Notes: generated by a model not told the origin, from the sequence alone. A DNA stretch of 64,000 nt from Bacillus sp. CH30_1T (GCF_008364765.1 NZ_VTUY01000001.1:435526-499525); one strand, 5' to 3'; numbered from the stretch's first letter, positions 17,163-26,794 are shown. Made by a program: numbers and translations.

Positions 17163-17193
17163 AGAGGGACGGACCTATTAAGGTCCGTCCCCC
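17163..17193. terminator. Short decamer-pair hairpin
   Basis: GGGACGGACC (17166-17175) and GGTCCGTCCC (17182-17191), 6 bp apart. The hairpin has only a weak pyrimidine tail. It follows the pseudogene. Confidence 0.6.
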
Positions 17194-17224
17194 AGTGTGA
17201 AGATGAAAGGAGTGGCTTCACATA

Positions 17225-17398
17225 ATGTATACTATGAGGGTTGTACTACTTGTGCTTGTACTATTGCCCATTTCTGCTTGTTCTGCTGGATTTAGTTCAA
17301 GTTCTCAAGAGGAAAGAGTGGCCACGCAAACAACCGAAAAGCAAGATGAAATACCGAAAGCTCGAATGGCAAGTACCACCACTTCACCTTCCCATTAA
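17225..17398 (+). CDS. Small lipoprotein
   Basis: A 57-residue protein with a hydrophobic signal peptide ending in the lipobox ISAC (Cys19), then a short Ser/Thr/Lys-rich mature part of about 39 residues. AAGGAG lies 12 nt before ATG 17225; the in-frame ATG at 17234 is an alternative. A terminator hairpin overlaps the stop codon region. Function unknown. Confidence 0.6.
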   Translation: MYTMRVVLLVLVLLPISACSAGFSSSSQEERVATQTTEKQDEIPKARMASTTTSPSH

Positions 17399-17401
17399 TA
17401 A

Positions 17402-17441
17402 AAAAACAGCACGGACTCCATCCGTTACTGTTTTTTTATGG
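17402..17441 (+). terminator. Terminator after the small lipoprotein
   Basis: AAAAACAG...CTGTTTTT outer stem and CGGA/TCCG inner stem, then T residues. Confidence 0.75.
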
Positions 17442-17486
17442 ATATTTTTACAAGATAGAGAAATCCTATGAGTAAGGAAGGTGAAG

Positions 17487-17717
17487 ATGATGAACGAACA
17501 ACAGCTTGAAGATCTGTTCAGCTTTTATGGATATGAGGATCTATACAAGCGATTCAAGACGCCTCTTTATGTGACTGGCATTATGGATGATGCAGACGCA
17601 GAATTAGTTGAAGATTTCTTGGAGAATTTCACATTCGATGGTCCTGTTTTATTTGATGAATTCAGGTTTTGGTTTCAATATTATGAAGTGTCCAAACGTC
17701 CGCCTTTTATGTTTTAA
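17487..17717 (+). CDS. Small acidic protein of unknown function
   Basis: A 76-residue protein, rich in aromatic and acidic residues (LFSFYGYEDLYKRF; DEFRFWFQYYEVS). The ribosome site AAGGAAGGTG precedes ATG 17487 and 17490; GTG 17481 would overlap it. No membrane segment. Convergent with nos. No family recognised. Confidence 0.6.
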   Translation: MMNEQQLEDLFSFYGYEDLYKRFKTPLYVTGIMDDADAELVEDFLENFTFDGPVLFDEFRFWFQYYEVSKRPPFMF

Positions 17718-17755
17718 AAAAGCTGCTTTCTGTGCGAAACAGAAAACAGCTCTCC

Positions 17756-18835
17756 TTAATAAGGTGCATCCTGATAGAAATAATTCGTCGAATTCCACGT
17801 ATTGTCGTACTCTTTATGAAAGGTATGAGTCGTTGCCGGCGACATAGGCGGTATCAACCATGTCCAATCCCCGGTCACATCACGGTCAGCGCTCTTCTCG
17901 TTCTCTTCAAACAAGCGGAACTGCTGGGCAGCCGTATGATGATCCACGATGCTGACTCCATCTTCTTTAAAGGAATGGAGTACGGCGATATTCAACTCGA
18001 TCAGCGCTTTATCTTTCCACAACGTTGCCGCTCTCGACATATCCAACCCCATACAGCTCGCTACTTTCGGCAAAAGATTATAGCGATTCTCGTCTGCAAG
18101 GTTTCGTGCGCCGATTTCCGTTTCCATATACCAGCCGTTAAACGGAGCTGCTTTATATGAGATACCCCCTATTTTTAATTCCATATCACAAATGATCGGA
18201 ACTCCATACCATTTCAACCCCAAATCCTGGAACCAGTCATATTCAGGGTGGCGTAGAGGGACCTCTAACCTAAGTCGAGCTTCAATCTCTTTCCACTGTG
18301 GAGGTCCGTCCCCGATTTGCACGACGAAAGGCAGGACATCAAAGTCCGTCCCCTGCCCTTTCCAGCCAAGCTCCTCGCATTTCTTAGTAAAATCGATGGA
18401 ATGGGGGTCTCCTGCATACTGCCCATCCTCCACATAGCCAGCATATCTGATCAATTGATGATTCCATAATCGGATGTCAGGCTGCTGAGGCTGAGACGGT
18501 CTGAAGATGGTAATCGTAGGACGGATTCTACCATTATTGGATGCATAGTCGAGATGGCGCTCTAACGCACCGAAAACCTCTTCTTCAGTGAAGGCATCAC
18601 GTGCGTCAAACACGTTCAGCGAATTCCAGAACAACCGGCCAATACAGCGATTGCTGTTTCTCCACGCCATCTTTGCTCCGTGCACAAGCTCTTCTGTCGT
18701 ATGAGAATAGGTCCCTTCTGTTCTTAGTTCATCTTCTATTTGTTGTAAGCGAAGCATCTTGTCTGAATCGCTTTTATTTAATTCTTGATAACATTGCTCA
18801 ATGAAGGCCCTCGCCTCATCCAAAATCTGTGTCAA
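17756..18835 (-). CDS. nos: Bacterial nitric oxide synthase oxygenase
   Basis: Nos makes NO and citrulline from arginine, using electrons from host reductases because bacterial forms lack the reductase domain. The 359-residue protein has the haem-thiolate motif [10 protein letters not shown] (Cys64), RPTITIF, the substrate-site segment [13 protein letters not shown], and the family C-terminus with WLIPPMSP. The start is TTG 18835 with GGGAAG upstream. Two copies of the window-wide decamer, one exact (18303-18312) and one with a single mismatch (18343-18352), lie inside the coding sequence. Confidence 0.95.
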   Translation of the reverse strand: MTQILDEARAFIEQCYQELNKSDSDKMLRLQQIEDELRTEGTYSHTTEELVHGAKMAWRNSNRCIGRLFWNSLNVFDARDAFTEEEVFGALERHLDYASNNGRIRPTITIFRPSQPQQPDIRLWNHQLIRYAGYVEDGQYAGDPHSIDFTKKCEELGWKGQGTDFDVLPFVVQIGDGPPQWKEIEARLRLEVPLRHPEYDWFQDLGLKWYGVPIICDMELKIGGISYKAAPFNGWYMETEIGARNLADENRYNLLPKVASCMGLDMSRAATLWKDKALIELNIAVLHSFKEDGVSIVDHHTAAQQFRLFEENEKSADRDVTGDWTWLIPPMSPATTHTFHKEYDNTWNSTNYFYQDAPY

Positions 18836-18937
18836 TATAATCGCTTCCCAACTATCTTATTCAGCGCATACTGTAACTTCAAGTATACCATTCATCCTAT
18901 ACTCTTTTCCTTGGTACATTTGAACAAGGATTGAATC

Positions 18938-19453
18938 TTAAAGCGCCCACGCTTTCTCATAGCAGCGATATTCCTGGTGCCCCTCTGGTTTAGAAGTGAA
19001 GTAGACTGATCCCCGGTACTCATAACCCATTTTTTCATAAAGATAATTGGCTCCCGTGTTTCTTGAATATGCATCTAACCGGATGCTCCCGAACCCTCTT
19101 TCACGAGCGATATCTTCACACTTCTCCATGAATACTTTACCCAATCCTTTTCCCTGCTGAAGTGGATCAAGAAACAATGCATGAATCACCCACTCGTTCG
19201 CAAATCTCCACGGAATCTCGGACCATTCTGGGGACTGCCATTCATTCAGTGTCGCGGATCCTGCTATTTTTTCATCTATCATGAATACATAAAGATTTCC
19301 ATTTATCATTTCTTTTTCAAAATATGCACGGCTTGGGTAGTGATCATTCCATTGAAGTAATCCCTTTTCATCCAGATCCTTTTTACATCTCAAGTAAACG
19401 TCCATAATGGTGTTGAGATGGTCAGGGTTCGCTTGCTTTAGTTGTATGTTCAT
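18938..19453 (-). CDS. GNAT-family N-acetyltransferase
   Basis: A 171-residue acetyltransferase. The acetyl-CoA loop LQQGKGLGKVFMEKCEDIA (Q/R-x-x-G-x-G) and the C-terminal LDAYSRNTGANYLYEKMGY segment are clear. ATG 19453 is preferred because AGAGGA precedes it; the frame extends upstream to 19474 without a better start. Substrate unknown. It may be co-transcribed with nos downstream. Confidence 0.85.
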   Translation of the reverse strand: MNIQLKQANPDHLNTIMDVYLRCKKDLDEKGLLQWNDHYPSRAYFEKEMINGNLYVFMIDEKIAGSATLNEWQSPEWSEIPWRFANEWVIHALFLDPLQQGKGLGKVFMEKCEDIARERGFGSIRLDAYSRNTGANYLYEKMGYEYRGSVYFTSKPEGHQEYRCYEKAWAL

Positions 19454-19550
19454 TTTATTTCCTCTTCTTATCATTGAATTTATGTACTCCTCTAGTGTTT
19501 CTTGATGATATGGTGGTTATACTGGACCCCCACAATCAACCCTTCACGAA

Positions 19551-20531
19551 TCATGAGAGTGGTGACCCCTTCAGCTTTCCTGCCACTCTCTCTCCGGCTG
19601 AAATCCCAGATAAATATGCACTTTCAAACCGTGTTCGTCCCGCTTCATCATTTTCTCTTAAAAAAGCATCTCCACAAACGATCACCCGCAAATTCCTTCC
19701 AAGTTCCACATAAGGAGAGTGAACAACTTCTTCTGCCTCAGCATATTTCCAACGTTTCAATTGAGTATGTACTAGTTGATTTCCCTCTCCAAGATGAAGC
19801 TCTGCAACCTTCTGAATTTCACCCAAAATGGTGTCATCCTCAAGGTCAAAGCGCTTCTTCGACCAGGTCCCCGTCATATACACACTCACCGTTACAGTAG
19901 AAGAAATTCCTTTCTTGTGATGATCTGCCACCCGTTCAACTCCCGGGGGCAATTGTTCGTCCTTATGTCCCGGCGCAGGTACGATGCTTTCCTGTTCAAA
20001 GGTGAACATACCAACGAAACAAGGAGCGAACGTGATGTGCTTTAGCTCCTTGCTTTCGATCTTAGGTAGCAATGTAAGGGCTTGAGGTACTGGTGCCGTT
20101 ACGATGATATGTTCCCCAAGGATCTTCTCACCATTATCCAATTCCACCTCCAGAGGTCCGTCCCTCCCATCAAGGATGGAGGAGACTTTCGTATTGAGCT
20201 CTACAGGAAGTTCTTCGGCCAGTTTTTTAGCCAGGGCGTTCATTCCATCGACTGAGGTGTAGCGAGGGTAGGGATCGCCAAACCACTTTTTGATCCAGCC
20301 TGACTGGAGCCAATTCTCAACGTCTGTTTGAAGTTCTGGGGATCGCACCGTGAAGAATTGCGCACCGTGATCCGCTTTTCCGCCTTGGATCCGCCTTGTG
20401 GCAAGTCTCCCTCCGACACTTCTACTCTTTTCAATGACGATGATATCCGTTATACCGCTATCCATTAACGTTTTGGCAGCCATGATTCCTGACAGGCCGC
20501 CTCCGATGATGATCACTTCTTTTTTCGACAT
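19551..20531 (-). CDS. FAD-dependent amine oxidase-like (renalase-type) protein
   Basis: A 326-residue flavoprotein. The N-terminal dinucleotide fold IIGGGLSGIMAAKTL and the following EKSRSVGGRLATRR match FAD-binding renalase-like oxidoreductases. The C-terminal FAD contact region reads VIVCGDAFLREN. An exact decamer copy lies inside the gene (20155-20164), encoding part of DGRDGPLEV. Reaction and substrate are not deducible. Confidence 0.82.
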   Translation of the reverse strand: MSKKEVIIIGGGLSGIMAAKTLMDSGITDIIVIEKSRSVGGRLATRRIQGGKADHGAQFFTVRSPELQTDVENWLQSGWIKKWFGDPYPRYTSVDGMNALAKKLAEELPVELNTKVSSILDGRDGPLEVELDNGEKILGEHIIVTAPVPQALTLLPKIESKELKHITFAPCFVGMFTFEQESIVPAPGHKDEQLPPGVERVADHHKKGISSTVTVSVYMTGTWSKKRFDLEDDTILGEIQKVAELHLGEGNQLVHTQLKRWKYAEAEEVVHSPYVELGRNLRVIVCGDAFLRENDEAGRTRFESAYLSGISAGERVAGKLKGSPLS

Positions 20532-20619
20532 TCACTCTCACCCTCTCTTTTTTCCCATTATACAAAGGTCATTGGAAATAATGGAAGGGAGATGACTTCA
20601 GCGTCATCTCCCTTCTACA

Positions 20620-22497
20620 CTAACCCATTAATTTTTCTAACTCTTGATACATTTTGTCTCGAGTCTGCTCTTTCTCTTCTTTTTCCTTATAAAGTTCCTG
20701 AAGGATGTCTATGTCTCCTTGTGAAAGAAGCAGCTCTTCAATGGAAAAAATCTCTTCCTCAACCCGTTCTAGCTCAGCTTCCACCTCTTCCATCGTCCGC
20801 GACGGTTTTTTCGGGGCAGCTTTCGCGGGTGCTTCTTTTTTCACAACGGCTGCAGACACTTCCTGTGGAACCAGCTCAGGAAGCTTTTCTTTTGCCCAGC
20901 TATAGGGTCCATCAAAGAAATAGAGCTCCCCTTTATGAATCCAGTACGTTTTCTTAAATAACTTATTTAAAAAGTACCGATCATGAGATACAGCCAGGAT
21001 CGTGCCTTTAAAGTCCTCCAGAGCATCCTCCAACACTTCTCTTGAATCAATATCCAGATGGTTCGTCGGCTCATCAAGGACAAGGAAGTTTATGTCCTGA
21101 TGCATCAATTGGGCAAGGCGAAGTCTCATCTTCTCCCCTCCGCTCAACTGGCCAACTTTCCTGAACACATTCGGTCCATAAAATAAAAACCTGGCGAGAA
21201 TATGCCGCGCATCCCCCTCTGTCACGGGAACCTCTTCCCGGAACGCATCAATCAAACGAACACTTGGATCCGCCACCGTAAAGTGCTGAGAAAGATAACC
21301 TAATTTCACATTGCTTCCGATTTTCACAACACCTGCATCGGCGGTCTCTACTCCCAGCAGTATTCTTATAATCGTTGATTTACCGGTTCCATTCTGTCCG
21401 ACAATCGCGGTACGATCCTTGAAATGGACGAGGAGATCGGCGTCACTGAACAAGCTTTTGTCTCCATAAGACTTTGAAGCACCATCCATGGAAAACACGA
21501 TTTTCCCGCTTCGATCCGTTTCTTCAAACTCCAAGCCCATCTTCTTGCGGTCCAGAACCGGGCGCTTGATCTTCTCCATCCGTTCTAACGCTCTCTCCAT
21601 ATTACGTGCCCGTTTATGCAAAGCTTCATTAGGCGGATTGGCCTGATTCGCCCATTCCCTTAACCGTTTGATCGCTTCCTTCATTTTCTTTATTTTCTTC
21701 TGCTGCTCCTGATAGGCTTGAAATTCGATCATCAGACGTTCTTCCTTTTCCTTCACGAAACCGGAGTAATTCGTATGATAAATCGTCAAATCTCCGTCCT
21801 CTAAGTCATACACTTTCGTAATCACGTTATCGAGAAAATAACGATCATGTGAAATACATACGACTGTGCCCTCATACTCTTTCAAAAATTCCTCCAGCCA
21901 CTCAACGGCTCCGATATCCAGGTGGTTCGTCGGTTCATCAAGAAGCAGGAGATCAGGCTTTTGCAATAGAATCAAGCCTAAACAAAGCTTCGTTTGTTCC
22001 CCGCCGCTGCAGTCATTGAAGTCCTTATCCACCAATTCACGGATATCCAATCCATTGACGATCTTTGAAATATTGGAATCAATTTCATATCCACCGGCAA
22101 GGGTGAATCGGTCCTGAATTTTGCCGTACTCCTCTAATAAACGATTGAGGGAGTCAGCATCTTGCTCCGTCCCCATTTGAAATTCCAATTCTTTTAATCT
22201 CTCTCCGGTCTTGATTAAACCGGAAAACGCAGAGCGTAAAACGTCGATTCCTTTTGTCCCTTCCGAATAGTGAGGAATTTGAGCAAGGTAGCCTACCTTG
22301 GCTCCCTTCTTTAAATGAACGAGACCTTTATCAGGGGATTCGACTCCTGATAATAATTTAAAAATCGTCGTCTTTCCCGTCCCATTTCTGCCAACGAGAC
22401 CGATTCTAGCTCTTTCCGGGATTTCAAAGGATAACTCCTCAAATATTAAATGGCCTCCAAACATCTTGCTTAATTCCTGTGCACTGCATAGTATCAT
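20620..22497 (-). CDS. ABC-F ATPase (ribosome-associated)
   Basis: Two ABC domains without membrane segments, 625 residues. Walker A motifs are GRNGTGKTT and GQNGTGKST, signatures SGGEQTKL and SGGEKMRL, and Walker B segments LLLLDEPTNHLD and FLVLDEPTNHLD. They are joined by a charged linker helix (EWANQANPPNEALHKRARN), with a C-terminal coiled coil. ATG 22497 follows AAGGAAGAGG; 22518 is less likely. The 5' region has a leader peptide and two terminators, which suggests antibiotic- or translation-stress-induced expression. Whether it gives resistance is not shown. Confidence 0.9.
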   Translation of the reverse strand: MILCSAQELSKMFGGHLIFEELSFEIPERARIGLVGRNGTGKTTIFKLLSGVESPDKGLVHLKKGAKVGYLAQIPHYSEGTKGIDVLRSAFSGLIKTGERLKELEFQMGTEQDADSLNRLLEEYGKIQDRFTLAGGYEIDSNISKIVNGLDIRELVDKDFNDCSGGEQTKLCLGLILLQKPDLLLLDEPTNHLDIGAVEWLEEFLKEYEGTVVCISHDRYFLDNVITKVYDLEDGDLTIYHTNYSGFVKEKEERLMIEFQAYQEQQKKIKKMKEAIKRLREWANQANPPNEALHKRARNMERALERMEKIKRPVLDRKKMGLEFEETDRSGKIVFSMDGASKSYGDKSLFSDADLLVHFKDRTAIVGQNGTGKSTIIRILLGVETADAGVVKIGSNVKLGYLSQHFTVADPSVRLIDAFREEVPVTEGDARHILARFLFYGPNVFRKVGQLSGGEKMRLRLAQLMHQDINFLVLDEPTNHLDIDSREVLEDALEDFKGTILAVSHDRYFLNKLFKKTYWIHKGELYFFDGPYSWAKEKLPELVPQEVSAAVVKKEAPAKAAPKKPSRTMEEVEAELERVEEEIFSIEELLLSQGDIDILQELYKEKEEKEQTRDKMYQELEKLMG

Positions 22498-22527
22498 TTT
22501 CCTCTTCCTTTCGGTCATCTATTTTAA

Positions 22528-22712
22528 GGTAAGAGGTTCCGTTATGATCACAAAAAAGCCATGAGGAAGCAGAAGGCTCGTCCATGGCTAATCGAAATGG
22601 GATTGTACCGCACATTCCCCTTTTATAAAAGAAGGCATAAAAAAAGAGAGCGAAAACGCCCCCATTTTCCGATTCTTTATAGAAAAGTGATTGGAATTGA
22701 GACCTCTTACCG
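22528..22712 (-). promoter_or_regulatory. Attenuator region of the ABC-F gene
   Basis: Read on the minus strand after the leader peptide. GGTAAGAGGT (complement of 22703-22712) is followed by terminator T1 (22639-22665, GGGGGCG/CGCTCTC stem then seven T) and terminator T2 (22552-22589, AGCCATG/CATGGCT then six T). ACCTCTTACC (complement of 22528-22537) can pair perfectly with the first segment. The layout fits leader-peptide-controlled attenuation. Confidence 0.7.
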
Positions 22713-22714
22713 TT

Positions 22715-22840
22715 CAGTATTCATATTCATTTGCTAAAAAAGGGCATACGTGTCCCCTTGAAGGCAAATACATGAAAAATTGCACGGCAAATGTAAATAT
22801 AGTCTAAATACTTCCCACGCAATCCTACAGAACGATTCAT
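22715..22840 (-). CDS. Leader peptide of the ABC-F gene
   Basis: A 41-codon reading frame starting at ATG 22840, six nt after a perfect AAAGGAGGTGG site and just downstream of a promoter. The protein begins MNRSVGLRGKYLDYIYICRA and contains aromatic clusters (IFHVFAF). It ends three bases before the pairing segment of the attenuator. It is a likely regulatory upstream peptide whose stalled translation would change RNA folding. Confidence 0.65.
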
Positions 22841-22884
22841 CTCAATTCCACCTCCTTTTCCATTTCACGTTAGTTAATACCACC

Positions 22885-22914
22885 ATTATATAATTATTCT
22901 GAAAGCTTTTGCAA
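22885..22914 (-). promoter_or_regulatory. ABC-F gene promoter
   Basis: On the minus strand, TTGCAA (22914-22909) and TATAAT (22890-22885) are 18 bp apart, about 45 bp before the leader peptide. Confidence 0.65.
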
Positions 22915-22919
22915 TGTGT

Positions 22920-24557
22920 TTATTTCTTTTTATATAAAATTCTTGAAAGCACAAGACCGATCACTCCGATTGGAATCAGGATCATGGCACGGATCGTGAA
23001 ATCCAGGAACACCAGATCTGCCAGGAAGAATTTCACCAATGCCAGAGCTAAAAAGCTGATCCCCACCCAGCGATAAAAGGTGTCCCTCCTGCTTTCACCG
23101 AATATGAGATAAGCAATGGACAGAGCCGCAATCGCTACGGTGAAGGCGGTTGTTCGCGGGGTATAATCCCAGCCGATTACAATGAAATCCGTCAAACGTA
23201 ATACGAAGAACATCACAAGCCCTGTCAACACGACTTGAATCGATGTTGTCGACACGTTTAAGAAAGAGGACTCTTTTTGATTGTAATGGGAAAACAGATA
23301 CACATACCCAAAAGCGATTACAAAAATCGGCAGTTCAATCGTAAAGAAATCAGCGGATGCACCTACCAGTACTCCGAGGAACGAACACATCATCAAAAGA
23401 ATGGAAGCGATCAAACCAAGATAGCTTTCCCTTCTTCCTGCAAGCCATAAAAGGGCAGTAGCCTGAATGCCGACTAAGACAAAACGCCAATCGTATTCGA
23501 ATAGTTCAAATAAGAAGAGGAGTACATGCAGGAACCCTAAGACCAGCAGGACATCCTTTGTTTGTTTCTTTTCCTTCGGTTCAATGAACGATACGCCGAT
23601 ATACACCAAAGCGAAAGTCACATAATAAAAGAGTGGGATCGCTGCGTAAATATCATTCAATAATCCAAGAAGGATGAATGAGCCTGATACTAGAGCTGGA
23701 ATCATTTCGGCACTCACCCGCTCATCGCGGCCCAGCACAATTAACAGTAAAATATAGGCGTGCTGAATCGCAAATGGAATCAGAACGGTCAGGGTCATCG
23801 CCCCTACTCCAAAGGCCGCAAAGAAAAACAATGAGAAATAAAGTAAATAATAATGAATATTCCAGGCAATCCGGTATCGTTTCACCGTACTGAACGTCAT
23901 TAACACAAAGAACATTACTAACTCATATCCGTAAAACAACCACTCATTCCGTTCGTCCCCTGCGAAAATAAAAGGAAACAGATACGCTCCTGCCCCGATC
24001 AAGCACAGGACAACTTCAGAACCATGTTTATGCGAAGTCCAAAGTCCGACAGAAATAATGACGATTAATAGTAGATTCGTGATGAGTCCACCTATATATC
24101 CATACAAAATATTTGCTGAGAATAACGTAATAATCGCTAGGACGATGCTCCCCGATAGCAGTGTGATGGATAATTTCCTCTGATCCCGGCTATACCGTTC
24201 CCCTAAGAAATACATCACGATACTGATGACAGCTCCCGTTAACACCCTTAAACCGGGCGTAACCCAGCCATTTTGAGAAGCAGCCATAAAGCCCCAGATA
24301 CTCCCTATCAATAGGACAAATAGAAACACTTTCGGAAGCCAGCGCTCCACTGAGAAATCGAATGGTTCTTTTTCGATGAATGGCTCATTTTCCTCAGCAG
24401 AGAATTGATTTTCAGGTTCTGCATACACTTCTGCTTTTTGAATAACAGGCGCGTCACTTTCGCTCTTCGCTTGTATCAACTGCCTTTTCACCAGGTATAA
24501 TTCTTTTTCCAGAGTGCTGACTTTCCGTTCCAGGCGTTCAAACTCTTCTTTCTCCAT
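22920..24557 (-). CDS. DUF2339-type multi-pass membrane protein
   Basis: A 545-residue protein with an N-terminal coiled coil (about 1-35), a spacer, and roughly 16 predicted membrane helices. This matches the DUF2339 architecture, function unknown. ATG 24557 follows GGGGGTGG. The gene ends only 6 bp from the ABC-F promoter, so the two are separate units. Confidence 0.8.
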   Translation of the reverse strand: MEKEEFERLERKVSTLEKELYLVKRQLIQAKSESDAPVIQKAEVYAEPENQFSAEENEPFIEKEPFDFSVERWLPKVFLFVLLIGSIWGFMAASQNGWVTPGLRVLTGAVISIVMYFLGERYSRDQRKLSITLLSGSIVLAIITLFSANILYGYIGGLITNLLLIVIISVGLWTSHKHGSEVVLCLIGAGAYLFPFIFAGDERNEWLFYGYELVMFFVLMTFSTVKRYRIAWNIHYYLLYFSLFFFAAFGVGAMTLTVLIPFAIQHAYILLLIVLGRDERVSAEMIPALVSGSFILLGLLNDIYAAIPLFYYVTFALVYIGVSFIEPKEKKQTKDVLLVLGFLHVLLFLFELFEYDWRFVLVGIQATALLWLAGRRESYLGLIASILLMMCSFLGVLVGASADFFTIELPIFVIAFGYVYLFSHYNQKESSFLNVSTTSIQVVLTGLVMFFVLRLTDFIVIGWDYTPRTTAFTVAIAALSIAYLIFGESRRDTFYRWVGISFLALALVKFFLADLVFLDFTIRAMILIPIGVIGLVLSRILYKKK

Positions 24558-24645
24558 ATTTCCACCCCCTACCTTCTATTTATACAGGAATAATGGAATA
24601 TTTTCCTTTATTTTCTGGAAATTAGAACAATATTTTTTTACATAG

Positions 24646-24680
24646 AAAAAGCTCCACCTTCTTGAGAGGTGAAGCTTTTG
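24646..24680 (-). terminator. Terminator of the YitT-family gene
   Basis: Thirteen-bp stem (AAAAGCTTCACCT against AGGTGGAGCTTTT, one wobble) with a T-run on the minus strand. Confidence 0.75.
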
Positions 24681-24683
24681 TTT

Positions 24684-25532
24684 CTATGCCAGTCGTTTGA
24701 AGTTTTGACCGAGTATTTCATTCATCGTATGGACCGTGATAAAGGCACGATTGTCGACTTGGGTGATGAACCCTTTTAACTTGGAAAAGTCCTTGCGACC
24801 AAGGATGGTCGTGATGACTTCCTTTTCGTCGGAAGTGAAGGCTCCCGTTGCCGTATGAATCGTCGCTCCTTTTCCCAGTTCATGGACGATATAAGACTTG
24901 ATCTCATCGCTGTACCTGCTTATGATCACAATCTCTTTATTTGAATTGAATTGTTGCAATGCATAATCGATGACCAGTCCGTTCAGGATGACACCGAAGA
25001 ATGCATACATTCCGACTTGCGGTCCGAATAGTACGGCTGAGGACATGGCGATTGATAAATCTGCCAGTAAAACACCTCTGCCTACATCTATATTGAAATA
25101 TTTATTAAAGATCAGGGCCACGATATCCGTTCCACCCGTTGATGCCTGCTGGTTGAACACAATCGCCATACCGGTTGCGGCAATGCATTGACCGATAATC
25201 AATTGAATCAAAATATCTTCACTTAATGGCGCACTCATGGGAGCAAATCTCTCTAATAACCAAACATAGAATGAAAGGGCGAAACTTGCGTAAATGGTTT
25301 TCGCACCGAAATTAAAGCCGAGAAAGATCACACCGACGATAAATAACACGATATTGATCATGATCATGAACAGTCCAAGGGAAAGCCCCGGAAACAGATC
25401 GTTCATGATGATCGACAATCCACTTACTCCCCCTGTCGCTAAATTATTAGGCGATAAGAAAAAATGGACATTCACTGAAACAAGAAATGCACCAAGATTC
25501 ATCATTAAGAAGGAAAATATTCTTTGTCGCAT
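24684..25532 (-). CDS. YitT family membrane protein (DUF161/DUF2179)
   Basis: A 282-residue protein with five or six N-terminal helices (ATGGVSGLSIIMN, NQQASTGGTDIVALI motifs) and a soluble C-terminal DUF2179 domain (SDEKEVITTILGRKDFSKLK). I start it at ATG 25532 after AAGGAGG rather than the long extension to 25637. Bacillus has several paralogues of unknown function. Confidence 0.87.
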   Translation of the reverse strand: MRQRIFSFLMMNLGAFLVSVNVHFFLSPNNLATGGVSGLSIIMNDLFPGLSLGLFMIMINIVLFIVGVIFLGFNFGAKTIYASFALSFYVWLLERFAPMSAPLSEDILIQLIIGQCIAATGMAIVFNQQASTGGTDIVALIFNKYFNIDVGRGVLLADLSIAMSSAVLFGPQVGMYAFFGVILNGLVIDYALQQFNSNKEIVIISRYSDEIKSYIVHELGKGATIHTATGAFTSDEKEVITTILGRKDFSKLKGFITQVDNRAFITVHTMNEILGQNFKRLA

Positions 25533-25754
25533 CACCGCAACCTCCTTTTTCTTTAAAATTTTTTTGGTTTTCCGTAAATAGTTGAACAACGGGATTATAA
25601 AGCCCATCAAGACCCTTTGTAAAGGGAATCCGGTCAAAAAAATAAGGTTTAATAATTGTGAAAATTGGAAGGGTTTGCAGATGTGATGAGGATGGGGTTT
25701 TGGTTTAATGGGGGAAAAATTGGGGTAAGGTAGGATTTTTAGCTTTCAACTCAA

Positions 25755-25788
25755 AAAAGCTCCCTTCACCAAGGAAGAGAGCTTTCGT
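25755..25788 (-). terminator. Terminator of the DMT transporter gene
   Basis: AAAGCTC...GAGCTTT stem ending in six T on the minus strand. Confidence 0.7.
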
Positions 25789-26667
25789 TCACCCAAATTG
25801 TTTCCGATTCCGAACAGGTCCTATATGAAATTGAGGAATGGCAATCCCGATCAAGATCAGCAGGATGCCAATAAACTGCAATAATACCACTTGTTCATGG
25901 AGAATCCACATGGCTGCGAGTATAGCAGTCGGAAGTTCCGCTGCTCCCACAATCGTCGAGAGACTCGAATCGAGGTGTGGAGTACCGATCGCGAAAAAGA
26001 CGACGGGAAAGATACTTCCGAAGATGCCGACGAGTAGTCCAAAGTCAGCCATTTCAACAATCTGAACAGGTTCCTGAATGAAAGAAGGACGAAACGCAAT
26101 GAGGACTACAAGTAAACCGCCAAGGGTAATCATCATGCTCTTTTGAATCGTGGGCACTTCTTTTGCCACCTTGCCGCTGAAGAAGATAAACAGGGCAAAT
26201 GTGATGGCTGCAAAGAAACCGAAGAGAATTCCCATCCCATTTTCAGACCATCTGAAACGTTCAGAAGAAATGACCCCTCCTGCAAGCAAGGTTCCCATCC
26301 AAAGAAACACAACGGAAAGGAGCTTCTTATTGGAAGGGAATTTTTTTAAATAAATCGATTCAATCAAAACACCGATCCATGTGAATTGGAACAGCATGAC
26401 AACCGCAATGGAAGCAGGAACCTCATGAAGGCTGAAGCTGAGAAGGATTCCGCCCCCGAAGAGCGAGACCCAATGCGTCTTAGTCATCCTTATTTTTTTA
26501 GTAAAAAGAAAGGCCAGGAATAACATAGCCACTCCAAATAAATACTGTATACCCGTTACATCTGACACAGAGTAGCCTTCAGCAAATCCGAGCTTCACGA
26601 CAGAAGCATGAATCCCATAAGAACTTGCTCCAATTAGCACACAAAGAGATGCGTTTATCGGCTTCAT
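25789..26667 (-). CDS. EamA/DMT-family transporter
   Basis: A 292-residue protein with ten predicted helices arranged as two EamA repeats; the second contains TIVGAAELPTAILAAMWILHE, typical of the family (shown here only by its key Glu and Pro). ATG 26667 follows a strong AAAAGGGGGG site. Substrate unknown; relatives export amino acids or metabolites. Confidence 0.85.
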   Translation of the reverse strand: MKPINASLCVLIGASSYGIHASVVKLGFAEGYSVSDVTGIQYLFGVAMLFLAFLFTKKIRMTKTHWVSLFGGGILLSFSLHEVPASIAVVMLFQFTWIGVLIESIYLKKFPSNKKLLSVVFLWMGTLLAGGVISSERFRWSENGMGILFGFFAAITFALFIFFSGKVAKEVPTIQKSMMITLGGLLVVLIAFRPSFIQEPVQIVEMADFGLLVGIFGSIFPVVFFAIGTPHLDSSLSTIVGAAELPTAILAAMWILHEQVVLLQFIGILLILIGIAIPQFHIGPVRNRKQFG

Positions 26668-26756
26668 CCCGCTCCCCCCTTTTACTATCTCTTTCGCAAG
26701 TATAATCCCGGAATTTTATTTCGGCAATAGAAATATTCGCTTATCGTTAAACAAAA

Positions 26757-26785
26757 AAAGAACGATTCCTTTAAGCAGAATCGCC
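26757..26785 (-). terminator. queF terminator
   Basis: CGATTC/GAATCG hairpin followed by seven T on the minus strand, just after the queF stop codon. Confidence 0.75.
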
Positions 26786-26794
26786 CTTCCCATC

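Noticed and set aside
22528..22537. The GGTAAGAGGT pair as a mobile-element terminal repeat
   Set aside because: The pair encloses two terminators and lies between leader peptide and gene start, so RNA pairing is a better explanation.
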